This document shows positions 51,055 to 59,151 of a DNA stretch of 64,000 nt, piece by piece. Below the pieces are notes generated by a model. It saw only the letters and a list, made by a program, of their open reading frames with translations. It did not search any database and had not been told where the DNA came from. Source of the stretch: DATAAP01 sp041690495 (GTDB taxonomy: Bacteria > Pseudomonadota > Alphaproteobacteria > CACIAM-22H2); the NCBI GenBank assembly GCA_041690495.1, contig JAWLHE010000012.1, positions 62,001 to 126,000 of the forward strand, read 5' to 3'. A program made the position numbers and the translations under genes. Every line of letters starts with the position of its first letter. The first letter of the stretch is position 1.

Positions 51055-52224
51055 CTAGCCTCGAATCTGGACATAGCTGCGGATGATGGCGCGGTCTTCG
51101 GCGTCGGGCTTCAGCTTCAGGTACTGGCGGAACGCCTCGTCGGCCCGCACCTGGTCGCCGCCGCGCATGTGGATGAGGCCGAGTCCGCGATAGGCCTCCG
51201 GCGGCGCATCCGCCATCGCGATCGCGCGCTCGTACTGCTCGCGCGCCTTCGCGTCGTCGCCGTCCGCGTTGCGCTGGCGGTAGACCTCGCCGGTGAAATA
51301 GGCGAGCTCCGCATCCGGTTGCCCGTCGCGACCGAGCATCTCGAACAGTTTCAGGCTCTGTCCGTACTGGCGCAGGCGCACCTCATCCTCGAACAGCGTG
51401 GTGCGGAACTTCTTCAGCTGCGCGCGATAGCGCTTCTCGTAGGTGTCGCCCGCCGGCAGCGTCGCGGCCTTGGTCCGGAGCGTCGCGGCGCGCTCCTCCT
51501 GCGCCGGATGCGTCGCGAAGAAGACGTCGCGCTCGCGCGGCCGCTCGGACGCCGCCGCCTCGGCGATGAGCTGCTCCCACACCTTCGAAGCCTGGAGCGG
51601 CTGGTATCCCGCGTCGCTCATCAGCTTCAGGCCGACATCGTCGGCCTCGCGCTCCTGGTCGCGGCTGAAGGCGAAGATGCTCGCCAGTGCCGCGAGCTGC
51701 ACCATCGAGCCGACGAATCCCACGCCCGCGCCGGCGAGGCCGATGCTGAGGAAGGCGGCGATATCGGCGGTGTCTCGGGCGTTGCGATAGGCCTGCAGCG
51801 AATGGCGGTTCACGTAGTGTCCGATCTCATGCCCGAGCACCGCGGCGAGCTGCGCTTCGTTCTGCGCGCGCAGCAGCAGGCCGGTCCACACGGTCATCAT
51901 GCCGTTCGGCGCCATGGTGGCGTTGAAGGCTGGCGTGCGCGTGATGTAGACGCGGACGTCCGAACAGTGATTGCCGGCAAGGCGGCAGGCGATGTCGCGG
52001 ACATAGGCGTTGAGCTCGGCGTCGCGGACCAGAAAGCGCGAGCGCTTCGTCTCGGCCTCGACATTGTCCATGACCTGCCATATCCCGCCTTCGTCCGTCG
52101 CGGCGTTTGGCTTGTAGCCGGGCGAGATCGGCGCGGGCTTGACGCCGTCGGTGACACAGCCCGCCAGCGCCAGCGCCGCGCAGGCGGAACAGCCGCCGAC
52201 GAAATGCCGGCGTCCGAGCGTCAT
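51055..52224 (-). CDS. M48-family metalloprotease with C-terminal TPR region, predicted lipoprotein
   Basis: A 389-residue protein. The N-terminus GRRHFVGGCSACAALALAGC looks Tat-like with a lipobox Cys23. Zinc site LGHEIGHYVNRHS (His132, Glu133, His136) with the third ligand Glu in RDQEREADDVGLKLM. The second half (about 270-385) has TPR-like helices (AREQYERAIAMADAPPEAYR, ADEAFRQYLKLKPDAEDRA). Resembles BepA/YfgC-type envelope quality-control proteases. Its start overlaps the stop of the upstream lipoprotein gene (ATGA). Confidence 0.9.
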   Translation of the reverse strand: MTLGRRHFVGGCSACAALALAGCVTDGVKPAPISPGYKPNAATDEGGIWQVMDNVEAETKRSRFLVRDAELNAYVRDIACRLAGNHCSDVRVYITRTPAFNATMAPNGMMTVWTGLLLRAQNEAQLAAVLGHEIGHYVNRHSLQAYRNARDTADIAAFLSIGLAGAGVGFVGSMVQLAALASIFAFSRDQEREADDVGLKLMSDAGYQPLQASKVWEQLIAEAAASERPRERDVFFATHPAQEERAATLRTKAATLPAGDTYEKRYRAQLKKFRTTLFEDEVRLRQYGQSLKLFEMLGRDGQPDAELAYFTGEVYRQRNADGDDAKAREQYERAIAMADAPPEAYRGLGLIHMRGGDQVRADEAFRQYLKLKPDAEDRAIIRSYVQIRG

Positions 52225-52922
52225 TTCGGCAGGTCGGCGATCAGGAGCTGCACGGTCTCGTTCGCCGCCTGCTCGGTGCGGAGATCGCCGGCGGCGCGCG
52301 CCAGGCGATTGAACCAGACGACGTTGCCGCTCTCCAGATCGACCAGTGAGGCAAAGCCGATCTGCGCGCCGCCCGGCACGTGGACGCCGAGGATGGCGCC
52401 GACGAAGATCATCGCCGCGCGGCCCGCGCTCGCGTAGCTGTCGCGCACGAAGACGAAGAGGGCGTAGTCGGCGTCGTAGACCTCCTTGAGGGCGCGCGTC
52501 GACGGGCCCAGCGACCAATCGAACTTGCCCTGCTTGGTCGGCAGGGCGAGCTGATCGGCATACTGGTGCATCATGATCGACTGTCCGACGACGCCGTGCA
52601 GCTTGTTCAGCTGCACCAGGTCGTCGCGGCGGGCGGGCGGAGCCCTGTCCTCCGCGAACTCCACCATGTGGACGCTGCGCTTGGCGTTCTCCGCACGCAG
52701 GGCGGAGACGATGTGCTGATGCGCGGCGCTGGTCCAGTCCGCCTTCGGCTCCATTGCCCCGCCGGCGCTGATCTCGGAAAGCTGCACATTCAGCGGCATC
52801 AGCAGGATGCGCGGCTGCTGCACCTCGGTGCGCTTCAGCGCGGCGATCTGCTGATGCGACTGCGTTGCACAGGCGCCCAGCGCCAGAGCGCCGAGCACCA
52901 CGAACAGGAATGCGCGTCTCAA
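52221..52922 (-). CDS. Hypothetical lipoprotein with predicted TTG start
   Basis: A 233-residue protein. The TTG start at 52922 is preceded by seven G residues ending 4 nt upstream and gives a lipoprotein signal RRAFLFVVLGALALGACATQ. No upstream ATG in frame makes sense. The mature part includes RILLMPLNVQLSEISAGGAM and QIGFASLVDLESGNVVWFNR, a pattern seen in uncharacterised lipoproteins that relate to LPP20/curli-CsgG-like fold groups; this is tentative. First gene of the lipoprotein-M48-lipoprotein operon. Confidence 0.7.
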   Translation of the reverse strand: MRRAFLFVVLGALALGACATQSHQQIAALKRTEVQQPRILLMPLNVQLSEISAGGAMEPKADWTSAAHQHIVSALRAENAKRSVHMVEFAEDRAPPARRDDLVQLNKLHGVVGQSIMMHQYADQLALPTKQGKFDWSLGPSTRALKEVYDADYALFVFVRDSYASAGRAAMIFVGAILGVHVPGGAQIGFASLVDLESGNVVWFNRLARAAGDLRTEQAANETVQLLIADLPK

Positions 52923-53098
52923 ATGTCCCCCCCGTCCGCGCCCAAGAGAATCGCGCGGCCGGGAGAATTCTGGATCAGGGTTGGCCGTTTTGCAACTTTT
53001 GCACGTTGCCGAAAATTTGCGGCAACATGCAGTTGCCGGCGGCCGTCCGCCTGCGGCGCGGCCGCCGCAGGCGCGAGATGGCGATCGGAGCCGGGCTC

Positions 53099-53488
53099 TT
53101 ACGCCCGCTTGAGAACGTCGAAGCTGCCGGTCAGGGTCGCGCCGCGCGCGACCTCGATCTGCTTGTACTTGATCGTGCCCGACACGGCGCCCTTGTCGTG
53201 GACGATCAGGTTCTGGTTCGCGGTGATCTCGCCGTCGAACTTGCCGCGGATCTCGACGATGTCGGCTTCGACCTTGCCGCTGTAATGGCCGTCCTCGGCC
53301 ACCACCAGCAGCCGGCACTTGACCGACAGCTCGACCTTGGTCTCGACGGTGAGCGTGTCGGCGCCCTCGATCGAGCCGGTGAAGCCGATGCCGCGGCCGA
53401 TCGAGACGCCGGGTCCCTTGGGCTGGGCGGCCGGGGCCGTATTGAAATCCGACATCGATTTGGCGCTCTTAACCGCTGGCTGAATCAT
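53099..53488 (-). CDS. Bactofilin (polymer-forming cytoskeletal protein)
   Basis: A 129-residue protein with the bactofilin beta-helix domain at about 28-120: SIGRGIGFTGSIEGADTLTV, LVVAEDGHYSGKVEADIVEIRG cut at intervals, and GTIKYKQIEVARGATLTGSF. Bactofilins form filaments linked to cell shape or peptidoglycan enzymes. Stand-alone, upstream of the lipoprotein operon on the same strand, with a 176-nt gap between them. A start at the internal Met12 is possible. Confidence 0.92.
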   Translation of the reverse strand: MIQPAVKSAKSMSDFNTAPAAQPKGPGVSIGRGIGFTGSIEGADTLTVETKVELSVKCRLLVVAEDGHYSGKVEADIVEIRGKFDGEITANQNLIVHDKGAVSGTIKYKQIEVARGATLTGSFDVLKRA

Positions 53489-53732
53489 CTTTCACATCCC
53501 TCCGATCATGGCTCGACGAGCCGGTGCGGCGTGCCGGCCCGGCACGGCGCGAAAATTCTCCTGGCCGCACTTCTTGGGGCACGCGGCCGCCACCCTACAT
53601 ATCAGCAAACTTGACCTGTACGTAAGGCCCGCATCGCGTTCCCTGTCCACATAGCATGGTTTCCCGTTATTGCGTCTAGGCGAATTCACAGGAGCCGCGC
53701 GTGACAAGTTTAGAACCGAACAAGGTGGAGAA

Positions 53733-54359
53733 ATGATGGCGTATCCGGTCAACCCGAACCGGCCGTTGCGGTGGCCGATCCTCGTCGCGTTGCTGGCAAG
53801 CCTGTTCCTGTCGGGCTGTGGCGTCAATACCATCCCGACGCTCGACGAGGAGGTCAAGGCCGCCTGGTCGCAGGTGCTCAATCAGTACCAGCGGCGCGCC
53901 GACCTGATCCCGAACCTGGTCGAGACCGTGCGCGGCTATGCTGCCCAGGAGCGCGAGACCCTGACCGCGGTGGTCGAGGCGCGCGCCAAGGCGACCCAGA
54001 CGCAGATCCCGCCCGACATCCTGACCAATCCCGAGGCGTTCCAGCGCTTTCAGGAGAATCAGGACGCCCTGACCGGTGCGCTGTCCCGCCTGATGGTGGT
54101 GGTCGAGCGCTATCCCGACCTCAAGTCGAACCAGAATTTCCTGCAGCTCCAGGCGCAGCTCGAAGGCACGGAAAACCGGATCTCGGTCGCGCGGCGCGAC
54201 TACATCCAGTCGGTGCAGCGCTACAACACCGAGATCCGCACCTTCCCCGGCATCATTTGGGCGACGGTCCTCTACCGCGACGCCAAGGTGAAGGAGAATT
54301 TCCAGGCGCAGCCCGGCACCGAGCAGGCGCCGCGCGTCGATTTCGGCCGCGGGTCGTAA
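53733..54359 (+). CDS. LemA-family protein
   Basis: A 208-residue membrane-anchored protein. The signal/anchor reaches lipobox-like LFLSGCGV (Cys29). The LemA domain is clear: EVKAAWSQVLNQYQRRADLI, PNLVETVRGYAAQERETL, and TENRISVARRDYIQSVQRYN followed by FPG. GGTGGAG precedes the ATG pair at 53733/53736. It is followed by two TPM-domain genes, the usual LemA-TPM grouping. Function in the cell envelope is poorly known. Confidence 0.93.
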   Translation: MMAYPVNPNRPLRWPILVALLASLFLSGCGVNTIPTLDEEVKAAWSQVLNQYQRRADLIPNLVETVRGYAAQERETLTAVVEARAKATQTQIPPDILTNPEAFQRFQENQDALTGALSRLMVVVERYPDLKSNQNFLQLQAQLEGTENRISVARRDYIQSVQRYNTEIRTFPGIIWATVLYRDAKVKENFQAQPGTEQAPRVDFGRGS

Positions 54360-54420
54360 GGCCGGCACGCTCGACGAATAGTCCTGTCGATGAAGGGCGT
54401 TCCCCACATCAAAAAAAGTG

Positions 54421-54530
54421 CGTCATGCCCGGGCTTGACCCGGGCATCCATCGCGACGCGCCGCGGCGACCGGCAGGCATTTGCGCTGGCGGGACCATGG
54501 ACCCGCGGGTCAGGCCCGCGGATGGCGCAG
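54421..54530. repeat. Palindromic intergenic repeat, copy 2
   Basis: Same element as 12908-12990: ATGCCCGGG-CTTGA-CCCGGGCAT (54425-54447), CCATGG, and ACCCGCGGGTCAGGCCCGCGG (positions about 54501-54521). The linker between hairpins is longer and different. It lies between the LemA and first TPM genes and reaches almost to the TPM start. Confidence 0.88.
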
Positions 54531-54536
54531 ATTGGA

Positions 54537-55274
54537 ATGCGAAGAGCATTTGGACCGGCAGTCCTTTTGCTCCTCATCCTTCTCGCACCCCTCGCCCACG
54601 CGGCGGACCCGAAATTCCCGCCGCTCTCCGGTCGCGTGATCGACCAGGCCGGTATCCTGTCGCCTGCGGCCGAGAGCAAGCTGTCCGACCTGCTGGAGCA
54701 GCACGAGCGCAAGACGTCCAACCAGGTGGTGGTCGTGACCCTGCCGTCGCTGCAGGGCTACGACATCGCCGATTACGGCGTGCGGCTCGGCCGCGCCTGG
54801 CAGCTCGGCCAGCGCGACCGCGACAACGGCGCCATCCTGATCGTGGCGCCGCGAGAGCGGCTGGTCCGCATCGAGGTCGGCTACGGGCTCGAAGGCGACC
54901 TGCCCGATGCGCGAGCCAGCGCGATCATCCAGCAGGAGATCATCCCGCGCTTTCGCGCCGGCGACATGGAGGCCGGGGTGGTGCAGGGCACGATCGCCAT
55001 CCTCGGCACGATCGAGGGAACATACACCGCGCGGCCCGCTTCGCCCGGCGCCCCGGTCGTCGACCGGTCGATGATCCCGATACTGATGATCATCGTGTTT
55101 TTCGTCGTGATGGCCCTGTTCAACGGCTATCGCGGCGGGGGCCGCGGCGGCTGGGGCGCTCCGGTATTCCTTCCCGGGGCCGGCGGCGGATGGCGCGGCG
55201 GCAGACGCGGAGGCGGCGGCTTCTCGGGCGGCGGCGGCTCGTTCGGCGGTGGCGGCGCCTCGGGCCGCTGGTGA
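54537..55274 (+). CDS. TPM-domain (YgcG-family) protein
   Basis: A 245-residue membrane protein. A signal peptide (MRRAFGPAVLLLLILLAPLA) is followed by the TPM domain at about 30-155 (VIDQAGILSPAAESKLSDLL, NQVVVVTLPSLQGYDIADYG, DNGAILIVAPRERLVRIEVGYG) and a membrane helix (IPILMIIVFFVVMALFNGY), then a Gly-rich tail ending GGGASGRW. An open frame extends upstream to 54390 through the palindromic repeat; this gives no sensible protein, so 54537 is preferred. Confidence 0.9.
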   Translation: MRRAFGPAVLLLLILLAPLAHAADPKFPPLSGRVIDQAGILSPAAESKLSDLLEQHERKTSNQVVVVTLPSLQGYDIADYGVRLGRAWQLGQRDRDNGAILIVAPRERLVRIEVGYGLEGDLPDARASAIIQQEIIPRFRAGDMEAGVVQGTIAILGTIEGTYTARPASPGAPVVDRSMIPILMIIVFFVVMALFNGYRGGGRGGWGAPVFLPGAGGGWRGGRRGGGGFSGGGGSFGGGGASGRW

Positions 55275-55281
55275 GGACGCG

Positions 55282-55902
55282 ATGGCGCTCCTGAGCGACG
55301 CGGATCGCGCTCGCATCGCCGATGCGGTACGCCGCGCCGAGCGGCGCACGGCCGCCGAGCTCGTCACCGTCATCGCCGGGAGTTCGGCCACCTATCTCGT
55401 CCTGCCGCTGCTGATCGCCGCGGCCGCGGCGCTGATCCTGCCCGGCGTGCTGTGGCTGTCCGGTTTCGCCGACGGCTTCGGGACGCTCTACGCGATCCAG
55501 CTCGGCACGTTCATCGTGCTGGTGCTGGTGCTGCACTGGCAGCCGCTCGCGGCACGGCTCGTGCCTGCTCGCGCCAAGGCGATCCGGGCGAGCCGCCGCG
55601 CGCGCGAGCAGTTCCTGCTGCGCGGCCTGCATCGCACGAGGACGCGCGCCGGCGTGCTGCTGTTCGTCTCCGCGCGTGAGCACCACGTCGAGATCATCGC
55701 CGACGAAGGCATCAATGCGCTGGTCCCGCCCGACACGTGGGGCAGGATCGTCGAGACGTTCACGGAACTGGTGCGGGCCGGAGAGGTCGCCGAAGGCTTC
55801 GTCGCGGCGATCGACGCGATCGCGGATGTCCTGGAGCAGCACTTCCCGCGCACGCCCGACGACCGCAACGAGTTGCCCGACCGCCTTGTCGAGCTCGATT
55901 AG
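55282..55902 (+). CDS. TPM-domain membrane protein
   Basis: A 206-residue protein. It starts with a short TPM-like helix-strand (ADRARIADAVRRAERRTAAE, LVTVIAG), has two membrane helices (about 36-58 and 72-90), and then the second TPM half (RTRAGVLLFVSAREHHVEII, ADEGINALVPPDTW, FVAAIDAIADVLEQHFP). GAGG precedes the ATG at 55282, 7 nt after the previous gene. Part of the LemA-TPM-TPM set. Confidence 0.88.
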   Translation: MALLSDADRARIADAVRRAERRTAAELVTVIAGSSATYLVLPLLIAAAAALILPGVLWLSGFADGFGTLYAIQLGTFIVLVLVLHWQPLAARLVPARAKAIRASRRAREQFLLRGLHRTRTRAGVLLFVSAREHHVEIIADEGINALVPPDTWGRIVETFTELVRAGEVAEGFVAAIDAIADVLEQHFPRTPDDRNELPDRLVELD

Positions 55903-55937
55903 CCGCGGTTAACCCCGCTTAAGAGACGCGCGTTAAG

Positions 55938-56804
55938 ATGAAGCCGGCAGCGAGGAGCGGGATGCAGGAGAATGCGATACCGACTTCGCCGCGGCGGCAG
56001 CGGCGTGAGCTGGCGACGGGAACCGTCGCCTCGCTGCTGCTGCATGGGCTGGCGGCCGCGCTGCTGCTCGCCAATCTGCGCTTCGAAAGCCCGGACGCGC
56101 GGCAGGAGACCACGGTCGAGGTCGTGCTGATCGAGACGGAGCCCGAGGCACCGCCGACACCGCCCGAACCGCCGGAGCCCACGCCGACTGCCGAAGCGCC
56201 GGCATCGGACCTGCCGATCGCGGCGGTGCGTCCGCCGCCGCCGCAGCTCGACGAGGCGCCGCTTGCCGAGCGTTCGGAGCCGCCGCCGGGGCCCGGCCGG
56301 GTGCAGGCGCGCGCGCGGGAAGGCGCCGAAGGCGGCGGCCCCGCGACGGCACCGGCACCGCCGGCGCCGCCGGCACCGCTTGCGCCGACGGGCGAGCTCA
56401 GCCGCGGCGGCGGCGCCGATCTCGCGGCGCTACCGCGCGCCGGCGGCGGCAGCGAATCGGCGACCCAGGACGAGAAGGATTTCCTGCTGGCGCAGGTGAT
56501 GCCGTTCTGGCTGCTCGACTTTCGCAGCCCGCGCTACAAGCACGTGGTTTTCCGCGGCCATTTCGTGCTGCGCGCCGACGGCATGCTCGAGCCGCCGTTC
56601 GGCAAGAACGATCCGTGGGATCCGGCGGCCATGATCGGCGGATACGATGTCCTGCTGCGCCGCGGCCATGAGCCGCAGCGCATCGCGATTGAGTCGTTCC
56701 TGAAGGCGACGCGCGCGGCGCAGCCGTTCCGCCTGCCGCCCGGCATCGAGAAGAGCAAATACCCGCGCTCGGTACCGGTCTTTTTCCGGCTCGGCGACCT
56801 CTGA
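55938..56804 (+). CDS. TonB/TolA-like protein with proline-rich spacer
   Basis: A 288-residue protein. A basic cytoplasmic tail (PRRQRRELATG) precedes a membrane helix (TVASLLLHGLAAALLLANL), a Pro/Ala/Glu-rich stretch (about 58-165: EPEAPPTPPEPPEPTPTAEA) and a C-terminal globular part of about 110 residues (VMPFWLLDFRSPRYKHVVFR, GHFVLRADGMLEPPFGKNDP). N-terminal half resembles TonB or TolA; the C-terminal part does not match the TonB fold by eye. No ExbB/ExbD genes nearby. Confidence 0.7.
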   Translation: MKPAARSGMQENAIPTSPRRQRRELATGTVASLLLHGLAAALLLANLRFESPDARQETTVEVVLIETEPEAPPTPPEPPEPTPTAEAPASDLPIAAVRPPPPQLDEAPLAERSEPPPGPGRVQARAREGAEGGGPATAPAPPAPPAPLAPTGELSRGGGADLAALPRAGGGSESATQDEKDFLLAQVMPFWLLDFRSPRYKHVVFRGHFVLRADGMLEPPFGKNDPWDPAAMIGGYDVLLRRGHEPQRIAIESFLKATRAAQPFRLPPGIEKSKYPRSVPVFFRLGDL

Positions 56805-56887
56805 GTCATCGCCCGGCGGGAGCGCGCCGGATCGCCACCGCCGGCGGAATGTGGCGCAAATGCGGCCTTGTATCCGGGCGGTATCGC

Positions 56888-56913
56888 GGAACACCCGGAT
56901 GGGCCGGGGCGTT
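56888..56913 (+). promoter_or_regulatory. EcfG-type promoter before the sigma factor gene
   Basis: Exact GGAAC-N17-CGTT (GGAAC 56888-56892, CGTT 56910-56913), ending 124 nt before the sigma factor start. Autoregulation is the expected pattern for EcfG-type sigma factors. Confidence 0.6.
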
Positions 56914-57036
56914 TCAAACATGACAGGCACGAGCGGGCTGCGCGGTGGTGCGGCCCGCGCACACTTCAGGCGGCCTGTTCATCAGGGGTTTTCGATGCGG
57001 AAACGCCCTTCTCGTCAACGACGAAGGAGCGAATGA

Positions 57037-57735
57037 ATGTCGATCAAATCGCAAACGGCCGTGACGAAGTCGGGTAGACAGGTACGAACGGACGCAGATT
57101 CCGACCTTATTCACGCGCCCGGTGGCGAGAGTGCGTCGCAACGCTATCGCGCCGACGATCGCATGCGACTGGCGATCAATGACGAGGCGCCGCGTACCGA
57201 TCCCGACGAGGAGTTCCGCACCCAGATACTCAAGGCGCTGCCGAAACTGCACGCCTTCGCGCGCGTGCTGACGCGCAACCGCGAACAGGCCGAAGATCTC
57301 GTGCATGACAGCGTCGTCCGCGCGCTCCGCGCGCAGGCCAGTTTCATGCCCGGCACCAACATGGTCGCATGGATGTGCACGATCCTTCGCAACCAGCACA
57401 TCAGCGGCCTGCGACGGCGCAAATTCGATGCACTACCGATCGATGATCTGTCCGCGGCGCTGGGCAATGTCGGGCCCGACCAGTACCACGCCGTCGAGCT
57501 GAAGGAGGTCCGGCACGCGCTGCTGAAGCTCAGCCCGCAGCACCGCGAGGTGGTTCTGCTGGTCGCGGTCACCGGGCTCGGCTACGGCGACGTCGCCGAA
57601 ATCTGCGGCTGCCCGATCGGCACCGTGAAATCGCGCCTCAATCGCGCGCGCGCCGATCTGCGGCGCCTGCTGACCGATCGGGGCAACGCCGTCGCGGACG
57701 ACGCCGGGGACCGCCTGGAACTGGCGGCGGCCTGA
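57037..57735 (+). CDS. EcfG-like (ECF15) RNA polymerase sigma factor
   Basis: A 232-residue sigma factor. An N-terminal extension of about 55 residues is followed by region 2 (LPKLHAFARVLTRNREQAED, LVHDSVVRALRAQASF, MPGTNMVAWMCTILRNQHIS) and region 4 (LLKLSPQHREVVLLVAVTGL, YGDVAEICGCPIGTVKSRLN). The GTNM-AW-TILRN and EICGCPIGTVKSR signatures are those of alphaproteobacterial general-stress sigma factors. AAGGAG 7 nt before the ATG. An out-of-frame ATG lies 4 nt earlier. NepR and PhyR genes, normally adjacent, are not in the window. Confidence 0.88.
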   Translation: MSIKSQTAVTKSGRQVRTDADSDLIHAPGGESASQRYRADDRMRLAINDEAPRTDPDEEFRTQILKALPKLHAFARVLTRNREQAEDLVHDSVVRALRAQASFMPGTNMVAWMCTILRNQHISGLRRRKFDALPIDDLSAALGNVGPDQYHAVELKEVRHALLKLSPQHREVVLLVAVTGLGYGDVAEICGCPIGTVKSRLNRARADLRRLLTDRGNAVADDAGDRLELAAA

Positions 57736-57756
57736 GCCGCCGCGTCCGTACGGCGC

Positions 57757-58134
57757 TCAACCGCGGCGCGGACGATCGCGCAGGTCGAATGCGGAAGGGA
57801 GAGGGGCTCTGGGCTGTTGACGCTCCTCGGGCGTGAGCAGGCGCCAGTCGGCGGCGGGGACCCGGATCTCGCGCTGCGTGCCGTCCGGCATCGGCGCCGC
57901 GATCAGGAGGTCGCCGTCCGGCTGGGGGCGGGCCCTCACACGGCCGAAGAGGTCGTCGGTCCCGCGATCCGAGGCGCTGGCAGCGAGTCCGACGAGCATA
58001 CCCATCACGCGGGGATAGCTGGAGAGCTCGATCTTCACCGCCGCGAATTCGAGCTCGCCCGGCGCAGCCCCGGTCGCCGGATCATCATCCCCATCGGCTC
58101 TACGCGGTTTCGGCTGCGCCATTTCCTTAGACAT
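57757..58134 (-). CDS. Hypothetical protein
   Basis: A 125-residue soluble protein with a low-complexity acidic/basic start (PKPRRADGDDDPATGAAPGE), then a compact region (FAAVKIELSSYPRVMGMLVG, LLIAAPMPDGTQREIRVPAA). No family recognised. Convergent with the sigma factor gene, 21 nt apart. Could be related to stress regulation only by location. Confidence 0.65.
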   Translation of the reverse strand: MSKEMAQPKPRRADGDDDPATGAAPGELEFAAVKIELSSYPRVMGMLVGLAASASDRGTDDLFGRVRARPQPDGDLLIAAPMPDGTQREIRVPAADWRLLTPEERQQPRAPLPSAFDLRDRPRRG

Positions 58135-58230
58135 AGAGTGCGATCGTTAAGAGAGGGTATCGGCGGCGGTGCGGCCGGATGCCGCGTCCGCGCTGTCCGA
58201 CGAAGGAAGGGAACGCCGTATCGGGTGCCG

Positions 58231-58932
58231 TCACGCAAGCCCCGCGGCCCGATCGAGCCGATCGGCCAGCGTGTCGTGACCGCTGTTGCGCGCGTGGTCC
58301 GCGGCGCTCATGCCGTTGTCGTCGCGCAGGTCGGGATTGGCGCCGTGGCGCAGCAGCAGCTCGGCGAGCTCGTCCTGACCGTCGAGCGCGGCCGCCATGA
58401 GCGGCGTCAGGCCGGGCCCGTCGCCCTGGCGCGCATCGACCGGCGCGCCGGCGGCAATCAGCAGACGCGCGATCGCAACCGAGCGCGCGGCGACGGCCGC
58501 ATGCAGCGGCATGGCCTTCATCGCGTTCTGCGACGCGCGCGCCGGATCCGCGCCGCGCGACAGCAGGAGTTCGACCGTCTTCCCGTGGCCGAAAGACGAT
58601 GCCAGGCCGAGCGGGCCAAAGCCGTCCTCGGCGACGGCGTTCGCCTGTTTCGCATCGCGATCGAGCAGGGCGCGAACCCGCTCGATGTCGCCGAGCGCCG
58701 ACGCCTCGAAGATGTCGAGAGGCTCGCATGCCGGCCGCAGCAGCGCGACCATCTCCGGTACGGAGCGGTAGCAGGCGAACAGGAGCGCCGATGCGCCGTT
58801 CCTGCGCGCACGGGCGCGTTCCGTATCGCCCTCGATCAGGACCGCGACGCGAATCGTGTCGCCCGATGCAATGGCCTCGAAGATGTCGTCGGTCAAAGCA
58901 ACGCGCCCCCTCGCGACCGCAGGGCGCAGCAT
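58231..58932 (-). CDS. Ankyrin-repeat protein
   Basis: A 233-residue protein built of about five ankyrin repeats: LGLASSFGHGKTVELLLSRGADP, MPLHAAVAARSVAIARLLIAAGAPV and TPLMAAALDGQDELAELLLRHGANP are the clearest (each split here for reading). No signal peptide or membrane segment, so a cytosolic protein-binding role is likely. Start at 58932 is uncertain by about 10 residues. Located next to the FAH gene in divergent orientation, 219 nt apart. Confidence 0.87.
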   Translation of the reverse strand: MLRPAVARGRVALTDDIFEAIASGDTIRVAVLIEGDTERARARRNGASALLFACYRSVPEMVALLRPACEPLDIFEASALGDIERVRALLDRDAKQANAVAEDGFGPLGLASSFGHGKTVELLLSRGADPARASQNAMKAMPLHAAVAARSVAIARLLIAAGAPVDARQGDGPGLTPLMAAALDGQDELAELLLRHGANPDLRDDNGMSAADHARNSGHDTLADRLDRAAGLA

Positions 58933-59151
58933 AGTCGCCGCGAGCCGGTCCCGCAAACGCGGGAGGGTATTGCGGTCAGGAGCGCAGGTACGGCGACGAC
59001 TCGCGCCCGTGAGAACATGTTTAGCGGAACGATGGTTACCGGCGGGTTTGCGCCGCGCCTTTCCCGCGCCGTCGGCCGCTGCTATGACTCGGGAACACCC
59101 TTGCCGCCGCGATGCAATGCCGGTGCGGCCGCGAAGTCCGGGGGAACGAGG

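Noticed and set aside
57033..57077. A 14-codon ORF starting at an ATG 4 nt before the sigma factor start.
   Set aside because: Its spacing to the Shine-Dalgarno is short and the peptide is not protein-like; the sigma factor ATG at 57037 has the better spacing. A regulatory overlap cannot be excluded but is not supported.
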